Part shown: positions 27,380 to 36,100 of the stretch, in pieces
Numbering within the stretch: the first letter of the stretch is position 1
Layout: the number at the start of each line of letters is the position of its first letter
NCBI RefSeq assembly: GCF_027111295.1
Contig: NZ_CP114287.1
Span: 3,100,001 to 3,164,000 of the forward strand
DNA length: 64,000 nt
Direction: 5' to 3'
DNA from: Flavobacterium gelatinilyticum
GTDB taxonomy: Bacteria; Bacteroidota; Bacteroidia; Flavobacteriales; Flavobacteriaceae
Notes under the pieces: model-generated
Seen by the model: only the letters and a program-made list of their open reading frames with translations
Told to the model about the DNA's origin: nothing
Databases searched by the model: none
Translations under genes and position numbers: made by a program

Positions 27380-29488
27380 ATGAAAAAAACATTTTTATTA
27401 ATGGCTATAACAACTGCAGGAATTTCATTTGGACAAAATAAAATTCAATATCCGCAAACTAAAAAAGGAGAAACTGTTGATGTGTATTTTGACACCAAAG
27501 TAAGCGATCCGTATCGTTGGTTAGAAGACGATAAATCTGCTGAAACGGGTGCATGGGTAAAGGCTGAAAATGAAGTAACTTACGGTTATTTAGATAAAAT
27601 TCCGTTTAGAAATGAGCTGAAAGCCCGCATGGAAAAGCTATGGAATTTTGAAAAAATAGGCGCTCCGTCTAAAGAGGGAAAATTTACATATTATTCTAAA
27701 AATAACGGTCTTCAAAATCAATCTGTTATATACAGAAAAGACGAGAAAGGAAAAGAAGAAGTTTTCCTTGACCCGAATACATTCTCGAAAGACGGAACAA
27801 CTTCGCTCAGCGGACTGGATTTTTCTAAAGACGGAAGTAAAGCAGCTTATTCTATTTCTGAAGGCGGAAGCGACTGGAGAAAAGTAATTATTATTGATGC
27901 TGTTTCTAAAAAAGTACTGGAAGATACTCTTGTTGATGTCAAATTCAGCGGTATTTCATGGCACGGAAATGACGGTTTTTATTATTCAAGTTATGAGAAA
28001 CCAAAAGGAAGTGAACTGTCTGCCAAAACTGATCAGCATAAATTGTTTTTCCACAAACTGGGAACGGCTCAAAAAGACGATAAAATAATTTTTGGCGCCG
28101 ATCAAAAAAGAAGATACGTAGGAGGCTATGTTACCGAAGACAATCGTTATTTAGTAATTACAGCTTCAAATTCTACTTACGGAAACGAATTGTACATTAA
28201 AGACCTCACGAAACCAAACAGCCCGATTGTTACCATTGTAGACAATTTTAACAGCGACAGTAATATTATTGAAAACGAAGGCAGTAAATTATTTATTGAA
28301 ACTGATTTCAACGCTCCTAATAAACGCGTTGTAACGGTTGATGCCTCAAACCCGAAACCGGAAAACTGGAAAGATTTTATTAAAGAAACCAAAGATATTT
28401 TATCGCCTTCAACAGGTGCAGGTTATTTCTTTGCCAATTACACAAAAGATGCTGTTTCATTTGTACAGCAATACGATTATAACGGAAAATTAGTGCGCGA
28501 AATCAAACTTCCTGCTGTTGGAACTGCAGGCGGATTTGGCGGTAAAAAGAACGAAAAACTTCTGTATTACAGCTTTACCAACTACACTACTCCGGGAAGC
28601 ATTTATTCTTTTGAACCAAAATCCGGTAAGTCTGAAATCTATGAGAAACCAAAAGTAGATTTCAAAAGCGAAGATTACGAATCTAAACAGGTTTTCTACA
28701 CATCAAAAGATGGTACAAAAGTACCAATGATTATTACCTATAAAAAAGGAACAAAATTAGATGGTAAAAACCCAACAATCCTTTATGGTTACGGCGGATT
28801 CAACATCAGCTTAACACCAAGTTTCAGTATCGCAAATGCGGTTTGGATGGAAAACGGCGGTGTTTATGCTGTTGCCAACTTAAGAGGAGGCGGTGAATAC
28901 GGAAAAAAATGGCACGATGCAGGAACAAAATTGCAAAAGCAAAATGTATTTGACGATTTTATCGCTGCTGCCGAATATCTAATCGCTCAAAAATATACCT
29001 CATCTGATTATTTGGCAATCCGCGGCGGATCTAATGGAGGTTTGCTGGTTGGTGCAGCTATGACACAGCGTCCTGAATTAATGAAAGTAGCTTTACCGGC
29101 TGTGGGCGTTATGGATATGCTCCGTTACAACGCTTTTACAGCGGGCGCAGGCTGGGCTTTTGATTACGGAACGGCTCAGGACAGCAAAGAAATGTTCGAG
29201 TATTTAAAAGGATATTCTCCTGTTCACAATGTTAAACAAGGAACGCATTATCCTGCTACAATGGTAACTACAGGAGATCATGATGATCGTGTTGTTCCGG
29301 CACATAGTTTTAAATTTGCATCTGAATTACAGGAAAAACAAGCCGGAGATAATCCTGTTTTAATTAGAATTGATGTTAAAGCCGGACACGGAGCAGGAAA
29401 ATCTGTTGCAGCGTCTATTCAAGAAAATGTAGACATTCAAGCGTTTACGCTTTACAATATGGGTTTTACTTCTTTACCGAAAAAGTAA
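27380..29488 (+). CDS. Prolyl oligopeptidase family serine peptidase
   Basis: 702 residues from the ATG at 27380 with signal peptide MKKTFLLMAITTAGISFGQ; the open frame above it starts within the palindrome. The N-terminal part (about 25-430) has the seven-bladed propeller repeats and DPYRWLEDD start typical of S9A. The alpha/beta hydrolase domain has the nucleophile S551 in GGSNGG, the acid in TTGDHDDRVVP and the base in KAGHGAGK. It cleaves short proline-containing peptides, here in the periplasm. Length and motifs are normal. Confidence 0.95.
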   Translation: MKKTFLLMAITTAGISFGQNKIQYPQTKKGETVDVYFDTKVSDPYRWLEDDKSAETGAWVKAENEVTYGYLDKIPFRNELKARMEKLWNFEKIGAPSKEGKFTYYSKNNGLQNQSVIYRKDEKGKEEVFLDPNTFSKDGTTSLSGLDFSKDGSKAAYSISEGGSDWRKVIIIDAVSKKVLEDTLVDVKFSGISWHGNDGFYYSSYEKPKGSELSAKTDQHKLFFHKLGTAQKDDKIIFGADQKRRYVGGYVTEDNRYLVITASNSTYGNELYIKDLTKPNSPIVTIVDNFNSDSNIIENEGSKLFIETDFNAPNKRVVTVDASNPKPENWKDFIKETKDILSPSTGAGYFFANYTKDAVSFVQQYDYNGKLVREIKLPAVGTAGGFGGKKNEKLLYYSFTNYTTPGSIYSFEPKSGKSEIYEKPKVDFKSEDYESKQVFYTSKDGTKVPMIITYKKGTKLDGKNPTILYGYGGFNISLTPSFSIANAVWMENGGVYAVANLRGGGEYGKKWHDAGTKLQKQNVFDDFIAAAEYLIAQKYTSSDYLAIRGGSNGGLLVGAAMTQRPELMKVALPAVGVMDMLRYNAFTAGAGWAFDYGTAQDSKEMFEYLKGYSPVHNVKQGTHYPATMVTTGDHDDRVVPAHSFKFASELQEKQAGDNPVLIRIDVKAGHGAGKSVAASIQENVDIQAFTLYNMGFTSLPKK

Positions 29489-29803
29489 GACTTTAAGCTG
29501 AAATTTTTTAGCCGCGAATTCACGAATCTATTTTGTGAATCTCGTGGCTTTTTTATTTCACGCAGATTCAGCAGATTTTGGCAGATTTAAGATAATTTAT
29601 TTTAAAAAATCTGTATGTATCTGCTCAAATCATCTTTAATCTGCGTGAAATAAATTCGTCCAATTCAACAAAACATCTTTAACCACGTAGATTAAAAATA
29701 AATTCGTGACTCGAGGACGAAGGATGAAAAGACGAAGTAATTCGTGGCTAACTTTTTTAAACAAAGCTTTTATACTAAATTTGAGAAACTTAAAACTTAA
29801 ACA
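29489..29803. repeat. Cluster of dispersed palindromes
   Basis: 315 bases without a gene. GCCGCGAATTCAC (from 29511) pairs with GTGAATCTCGTGGC (29535-29548), followed by a T-run that could end the peptidase transcript. ATTTCACGCAGATT (29555-29568) pairs perfectly with AATCTGCGTGAAAT (29638-29651), with related AGCAGATTTTGGCAGATT words in between. Further arms (CCACGTAGATT near 29682, AATTCGTGGC near 29740) follow. The promoter of the next gene must lie at the right end. Confidence 0.75.
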
Positions 29804-30796
29804 ATGGAAATTATAAAATGGGGAATTATTGGCTGCGGAAATGTAACCGAAGTTAAAAGCGGACCTGCTTTTCAGAAGGCTCCAAACTCTGCTTTAGTTG
29901 CTGTTATGCGAAGAGATGCATCGCTTGCCGAAGATTACGCAAAACGACACAATGTTCCGAAATGGTATTCTAATGCTGAAGATTTAATTAATGATCCAGA
30001 AGTTGATGCCGTTTATATTGCCACTCCTCCATCTTCTCATAAAGAATATACCATTTTATGCGCCAAAGCAGGAAAACCTGTTTATGTTGAAAAACCAATG
30101 GCTTTAACTTTTGAAGAATGCAGCGAAATGATCAGCGCCTGCAAAGAACACAATGTTCCGTTATTTGTTGCTTATTACAGAAGAGCTCTGCCTCGCTTTT
30201 TAAAAATTAAAGAAATAATTGACGAAGGAAAATTAGGGAATATCAGGCACGTAAACTGTGTTTTATATCATCCTTTTGAGGAGCGCTACGATGACGAAAT
30301 CAATCTTCCGTGGACTGTTTTACCGCATATTTCCGGAGGCGGTATTTTTGTTGATCTGGCCTGTCATACTTTGGATTTCCTGGATTTTGTTTTAGGTCCG
30401 ATAAAGTCTGTTCGCGGACATGCAACTTCTCAACTTAAAGCGTATCCTGCTGAAGATGCCGTTTCGATGTCTTTTTTATTCGAAAACGGAATCCACGGAT
30501 CGGGTATCTGGAATTTTGCAAGTTTTGAACGTTATGACAATACTGAAATTACAGGAGACAAAGGAAAAATTTCTTTCTCTACTTTTGGAAATGATCCTAT
30601 TCACATTCAATATACAAATGGAGAAAAAGAAACAATTACAATAGAAAATCCGCTTCATATTCAGCAGCCATTTATTGAAACTGTTATTTCTGAACTTTTA
30701 GGCAGCGAAGGTGCTTCTCCATCAAAAGGAGTTTCTGGAGCAAGAACAACTTGGGTTATTGATGAAGTTTTAAAGGAGTTTAGAAATTCTAAATAA
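29804..30796 (+). CDS. Gfo/Idh/MocA-family oxidoreductase
   Basis: 330 residues. An N-terminal Rossmann fold (WGIIGCGNVTEVKSGPAFQ; dinucleotide loop G-x-G-x-x) is followed by AVYIATPPSSHKEY and the family motif VEKPMALT, whose Lys is the usual catalytic or cofactor-contact residue. The C-terminal alpha/beta domain has the GGGIFVDLACHTLDFLDF segment with the catalytic-type histidine. Such enzymes oxidise or reduce sugars, inositols or related compounds with NAD(P). The substrate is unknown and the gene stands alone. Confidence 0.9.
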   Translation: MEIIKWGIIGCGNVTEVKSGPAFQKAPNSALVAVMRRDASLAEDYAKRHNVPKWYSNAEDLINDPEVDAVYIATPPSSHKEYTILCAKAGKPVYVEKPMALTFEECSEMISACKEHNVPLFVAYYRRALPRFLKIKEIIDEGKLGNIRHVNCVLYHPFEERYDDEINLPWTVLPHISGGGIFVDLACHTLDFLDFVLGPIKSVRGHATSQLKAYPAEDAVSMSFLFENGIHGSGIWNFASFERYDNTEITGDKGKISFSTFGNDPIHIQYTNGEKETITIENPLHIQQPFIETVISELLGSEGASPSKGVSGARTTWVIDEVLKEFRNSK

Positions 30797-30938
30797 AGCT
30801 TGTGGATCTGAGCAAAGCGCTTAGAATAAGCACAATATTTATCATTTCGACCGAAGGGAGAAACCACACACGGGAATCTACATAGGGATTGACAATCTTT
30901 GCTGAATTACTAGTGTGATTTCTCCCTTCGGTCGAAAT

Positions 30939-31979
30939 TGTAAAAGTTAGATAATTCGGTAACAAAATTTAACTTTAATAAATTTTGTTGGGATGAGAAA
31001 CAATAGTCAGGATTCAACATTGGAAAGAAACTATTTAGAGAAGTACCGTTTTCTAATTAAAGAATATGAACAAGTTAAAAACAAGACCCATCCCTTGTAC
31101 AAGAAGGCAATGGATTTTTATACGGCCAATGATACTTGCAGAAAGAGTTTTTTAAAGTATTATAATCGATATAAACAAAGTGGAAAGTCAGTAGATTTAC
31201 TGCCTCAAAAACGTGGCCCAAAATATAAAACCAGACGCCCTTTGCCGTTCATAGAACAAAAAGTGGTTGAATTACGGGAAAAGGGAAACAATAAATATGA
31301 AATTGTTAGTATCTTAAATCCCAAATTGGGAAAATACACACCCTCATATTCTGGAGTTTACAATATTTTAAAGCGGCATAAAATAAACAGATTAACTCCG
31401 AAGATCAAAAAGAATCATCAGAAAATAATCAAAGAAAGAATGGGACAGCTGGGTCATATTGATTGTCATTATTTAAGCAAAAGCGTAATTCGCGGAGAAA
31501 ACAAAAAACTCTATTTAGTCTGTGTAATTGATGATTACAGCCGTATTGCCTGGGCAGAATTAGTTCCGGACATCACGAGTTTAACAGTAATGTTTGCCTC
31601 ATTAAAGTGCTTGAATATCTTAAGCAGTCATTATGAAATAAAATTTGAAGAGATATTGTCTGATAATGGGGCTGAATTTGGAATCAAAACAAGCAAGGTA
31701 AAAAATCAGCATCCATTTGAAAGAATGCTCATGGAATTAGGAATAGTTCACAGGTACACAAGACCTTACCGTCCGCAGACAAATGGCAAGGTTGAACGTT
31801 TTTGGAGAACTCTCGAAGAGGATTTATTACGGGATACTGATTTTGATTCGCAAGAAGAACTGAAAGAGGAATTATTACAATATTTGTATTATTACAATCA
31901 TGAAAGACCACATCAGGGAATTGATGGAAAAAAGCCAATTGAAATGATAAATCCGTTACCGAAATAAGTAACCTTTACA
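30939..31979 (+). mobile_element. Complete IS481-family insertion sequence, 1041 bp
   Basis: The imperfect 25-base terminal inverted repeats lie at 30939-30963 (TGTAAAAGTTAGATAATTCG...) and 31955-31979 (reverse complement begins TGTAAAGGTTACTTATTTCG). Both start with TGT and share TTCGGTAAC. The element is flanked by a 5-base direct repeat GAAAT (30934-30938 and 31980-31984), a target-site duplication. It carries one intact transposase gene whose stop lies within the right repeat. Confidence 0.9.
30993..31967 (+). CDS. IS481-family DDE transposase
   Basis: 324 residues, intact. The N-terminal half has helix-turn-helix regions (about 45-130, CRKSFLKYYNRYKQSG and YEIVSIL). The integrase core carries the DDE triad as D157 (GHIDCHY), D224 (LSDNGAEF) and E268 (NGKVERFWRT), with RPYRPQTNGKVER before the Glu. 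It cuts and joins the element's ends. The stop codon lies in the right terminal repeat, common in compact elements. No frameshift or stop interrupts it, so it may be active. Confidence 0.93.
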   Translation: MRNNSQDSTLERNYLEKYRFLIKEYEQVKNKTHPLYKKAMDFYTANDTCRKSFLKYYNRYKQSGKSVDLLPQKRGPKYKTRRPLPFIEQKVVELREKGNNKYEIVSILNPKLGKYTPSYSGVYNILKRHKINRLTPKIKKNHQKIIKERMGQLGHIDCHYLSKSVIRGENKKLYLVCVIDDYSRIAWAELVPDITSLTVMFASLKCLNILSSHYEIKFEEILSDNGAEFGIKTSKVKNQHPFERMLMELGIVHRYTRPYRPQTNGKVERFWRTLEEDLLRDTDFDSQEELKEELLQYLYYYNHERPHQGIDGKKPIEMINPLPK

Positions 31980-32006
31980 GAAATGACAAAACTGCACACA
32001 AAAAAA

Positions 32007-32030
32007 AAGGATATCCTTCTGAATATCCTC
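32007..32030 (-). terminator. Terminator of the outer-membrane protein gene
   Basis: AAAGGATAT pairs with ATATCCTC/T across a short loop. On the minus strand the stem is followed by a run of about eight T; on the plus strand a T-run also follows, so it may work both ways. Confidence 0.8.
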
Positions 32031-32058
32031 TTTTTTTAAAACTGTAAAATTGTAAAAA

Positions 32059-33000
32059 TTATAGGCTGTATTTTAAACCTACAGTTAGTCCAATACCTGA
32101 AATTCCAACAAAAGAACTTATATCATCAGTAGCTTTAGTATCATCAAAACCAGCTGCATTAGTTACTTTACTATTTGAACTTGTAGTTAATTGACTTACA
32201 TAATTAGTATGAATAGCAGAATATGAAGCATCTTGTCTAAAAGTAGATGGAGTATGTAATTTATCTACTCCGTTTTCAGTGAAAACAGTAGTCTCTTTCG
32301 TTTTCCCATGAACAGTAAAGTTTCTGTATTCAATTTCAGCAAATACAGCGATCTTTTTCCCTAATTTATAAGAAGTTCCTACTGCTGCCATAAAACCAAT
32401 AGTTGGATTAGGTTTTACAACGTCTTCAGAATATGTTTTAGCCATCACTCCTGCTGCTGTAGAATATTCACGATTTGTTTCAATTGTTAAGTCCCCATGT
32501 ATCGGAACAATAACTCCAACTTTTGTATAAGGTTCAAAACCTTTAGATTCACCTAAAAACAACACTAATGAAGGTGATAAATCCCATGCTCTAATTTTTC
32601 CTACAGCATCACCTGTTACAAAAATATTTGTTGGAGCAGTTGCTACTAAACGATTTGTAGTCTCAACCATCAATTTATCAGCACTAGAATAATAGTTGAT
32701 TCCCATCTCAACACCTACACGAGTTGAAAAACGGTAACCAGCAGTTAATCCAGAACGGAAACCTTCCCCAAAGGAACCGTGATTTGTTTTTCTCGAAATT
32801 AAAGTAGTTCCATTAGGTCCATAAACATCTGTATTTGGTAATTGACCATTTACAATTGGAAATTCGGTAGCTGCTGTCTGAAGGAAATATGATCCACCCA
32901 ATTTAAAATACCAGGTTTCCGGCTTCTCTCCACTTGTTGTTTGCGCCATTGCAGTCATAGAGCAAACTAATAATCCTAATAAAAATAGGTTCTTTTTCAT
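32059..33000 (-). CDS. Outer-membrane beta-barrel protein
   Basis: 313 residues with a signal peptide (MKKNLFLLGLLVCSMTAMAQ). Amphipathic strands alternate with glycine- and polar-rich loops: WYFKLGGSYFLQ, RSGLTAGYRFSTRVGVEMGINYYS, FEPYTKVGVIVPIHGD, IAVFAEIEYRNFTVHG, and the end GIGLTVGLKYSL, a typical outer-membrane insertion signal. It resembles the OmpW/OmpA-barrel-like families of Flavobacteriia. The ligand is unknown. A -7 box lies at 33024 and a terminator at 32007. Confidence 0.82.
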   Translation of the reverse strand: MKKNLFLLGLLVCSMTAMAQTTSGEKPETWYFKLGGSYFLQTAATEFPIVNGQLPNTDVYGPNGTTLISRKTNHGSFGEGFRSGLTAGYRFSTRVGVEMGINYYSSADKLMVETTNRLVATAPTNIFVTGDAVGKIRAWDLSPSLVLFLGESKGFEPYTKVGVIVPIHGDLTIETNREYSTAAGVMAKTYSEDVVKPNPTIGFMAAVGTSYKLGKKIAVFAEIEYRNFTVHGKTKETTVFTENGVDKLHTPSTFRQDASYSAIHTNYVSQLTTSSNSKVTNAAGFDDTKATDDISSFVGISGIGLTVGLKYSL

Positions 33001-33023
33001 AATTCTGATTTAATTGATTTATA

Positions 33024-33031
33024 CAAACTTA
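33024..33031 (-). promoter_or_regulatory. Putative -7 box (TAAGTTTG) of the outer-membrane protein gene
   Basis: Read on the minus strand, TAAGTTTG fits TAnnTTTG, about 24 bases before the ATG. Confidence 0.5.
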
Positions 33032-33178
33032 GAGTATTTTAACATATTCTTATAATTTGTATTGTTAGACTTGGTACGAAAACGTTGTAATTTCAGACAA
33101 TATTACTAAAAAACTATTATGCGTGCATATTTTTAACATTAAAAATTAACAATCGTTTAAATTTTAACTGTTAATTTT

Positions 33179-36100
33179 TTAGTTCAGTTTAAAATTAATC
33201 TGCATTTTCTCCAATTCTGCCAACAATTCAGCTGAAATTCTTACTTTTAACCTTCGGCTTGGCATGGCTAATTTTGTTACCACTTTTATTTCCTCCACTT
33301 CTTTCATTTCCTGCATTTTAGCCTCACCAGAGACTGCTTCGCCTTCATCATTGTCATCTTCAAACACAGCATCGGATTCTTCGAACTCGCTTGTAGTTTC
33401 GACCTCAACTAATCGCTTGACGTTTTCGATTTCCATGATTTCAAAACTAACAGAATTCTCTCCTTTATTTTCATTGAATAAGTGACTCAGTCTATGAATA
33501 AATTCGGCTTGCAAATCTTTTATATCCAGCAGCAGAATCAGTTTTTTTGCAAATGCTTCCAGAATATCCTGTAATTGTCTTACCTCGACAAACTGCATTC
33601 TTGGATCTGATTTTTTACCTGTATCGTGATTTACCCATCCGTCCTTGATCAATATTTTCATGAAGGCAAAATTGTTCTGAATTAAAAAGTGGCGGAATTT
33701 CAAATATTCTTCACCAAAAATCTTAAACTCAAAACTTTCATCATATCCTTCTAAGTTAAATGCGGCCCAGCCTTTCCCGTTTTTCGCTACACGATGCTGT
33801 ACGTTATTGATAATTCCGGCAACGGTAAGGTTTTTTCCAACATAATCATTCATATTTTTCAGTGCTTCCAGTCGGGCGTTGCAGAAATATTTCATTTCAA
33901 ACCTGAAATCATCCAGCGGATGTCCGGAAATATAAATCCCTACAACCTCTTTTTCTTTTGCGAGTTTTTCCATTGTACTCCAGTCTTCACATGGCGGTAC
34001 AATAGGTTCTGCAATCTGCACTTCACTGGTTTCTCCAAATAAACTTACCTGAGAGGAGTTTTCATTTTCCTGAAATTTCGACCCATAACGCATTGCTTTT
34101 TCGTAGAATGTAATTCCGTCGCCATCATCATGGAAATATTGCGCACGGCTTGTTCCTTCAAAAGAATCAAAACCGCCGGCCAATGCTAAGTTTTCTATCG
34201 CTTTTTTGTTGGCTGCACGAAGGTCAATTCGCTTCGCTAAATCAAAAATCGATTTATATCTTCCGTCTTTTCTGTTTTCTACAATTGTTTCTACCGCTCC
34301 AGAACCCACTCCTTTAATCGCTCCCATTCCGAAACGAACGGCGTAATCATCGTTTACGGTAAATTTATAGTACGACTCATTTACGTCTGGACCAAGAACT
34401 TGTAAGCCCATACGTTTACATTCTTCCATAAAGAACGAAACTTGTTTGATATCGTTCATGTTATTCGAAAGTACCGCTGCCATATATTCTGCAGGATAAT
34501 GGGCTTTCAAATATGCTGTTTGATACGCAATCCAGGCATAACACGTCGAGTGCGATTTGTTGAAGGCGTAACTCGCAAAGGCTTCCCAGTCTTTCCAGAT
34601 TTTCTCCAGAATTTTGGCATCGTGGCCTTTTGCTGCCGCTTGTTCAACAAACTTCGGCTTCATTTTATCCAGTACGTCTTTTTGTTTCTTACCCATCGCT
34701 TTACGCAAGACGTCGGCCTCACCCTTTGTAAATCCTGCCAAAGACTGAGACAAAAGCATTACCTGCTCCTGGTAAACTGTAATTCCGTAGGTTTCTGATA
34801 AATATTCGGCACAGGCATCTAAATCGTATTTAATTTCCTCGTCACCATTTTTTCTTCGAACGAAAGACGGAATGTACTCCAAAGGTCCCGGACGATACAA
34901 GGCGTTCATAGCAATTAAATCCCCGAATACCGTTGGTTTCAGATCTTTCATGTATTTCTGCATCCCAGGCGACTCGTATTGGAAGATTCCAACAGTTTCA
35001 CCTCTTTGGAAAAGTGCATACGTTTCTTCATCATCAATTGGAAAAGTATCTGGATTTAGTTCAATTCCTGTTCTGTATTTTACCAGTTTTACGGTATCTT
35101 TTATCAGCGTAAGGGTCTTCAGACCCAAGAAGTCCATTTTCAGCAATCCGGCACTTTCTGCAACCGAGTTATCGAACTGTGTTACATATAAGTCCGAATC
35201 TTTTGCGGTTGTTACAGGAACGTAATTCGTAATATCCGACGGTGTAATAATTACCCCGCAGGCGTGAATACCCGTATTACGCATCGATCCTTCAAGGATT
35301 TTTGCCTGCTGAATGGTTTCTCCTGCCAAATCATCTTCATTGGCAATCGCGATTAGTTCTTTTACATTGTCAAATTCATCCGAACGAAGTGCTTTTTTAA
35401 CCTCATCTTCACTTTCTGAAATAAAACGCGCCAAATTCCATTTTGACGGCATCATTCCCGGAATCAGTTTGGCAATCCTGTCGGCTTCAAATAATGGTAA
35501 ATCCAGTACACGCGCCGTATCACGAATTGCCGATTTGGTTGCCATTTTACCATACGTGATAATCTGCGCCACCTGTTTTTGACCGTATTTGTTGATTACG
35601 TATTCCATTACACGTCCACGACCTTCGTCATCAAAGTCGATATCAATATCGGGCATCGATACACGGTCAGGATTTAGGAAACGCTCAAAAAGTAAGTCGT
35701 ATTTAATTGGGTCAATATTGGTAATTCCTAGACAGTACGCAACGGCTGAACCCGCTGCAGAACCACGCCCAGGTCCTACCGAAACGTCCATATTTCTGGC
35801 TTCGGCGATGAAATCCTGTACAATCAGGAAATAACCCGGATATCCTGAATTTGAAATCGTCATTAATTCAAAATCCAAACGTTCCTGAATCGATTCGGTA
35901 ATTTCGCCGTATCTTCTTTTCGCACCTTCCATTGTAAGATGACGTAAGTATTTATTTTCTCCACGAACACCGCCATCTTCCTCATCTTCGGGCACCATAA
36001 ATTCGTCTGGAATTTCGAATTTCGGAAGTAATACATCACGATAAAGCGAATACCCTTCAACCTTATCTATAATTTCCTGAATGTTGATAATCGCTTCCGG

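Larger units (their letters stand above)
30841..31987. repeat. REP-like palindrome split by an insertion sequence
   Basis: The left arm 30841-30869 (ATCATTTCGACCGAAGGG and onward) pairs with the right arm 30913-30938 (GTGTGATTTCTCCCTTCGG and onward). The right arm continues after the inserted element at 31980-31987 (GAAATGAC), matching the left arm start (ATCATTTC). The element therefore entered near the outer end of the right arm. Confidence 0.85.

Noticed and set aside
30993..31967. A phage-type integrase
   Set aside because: The DDE triad, terminal inverted repeats and 5-bp duplication fit an IS481 element rather than a tyrosine or serine recombinase.
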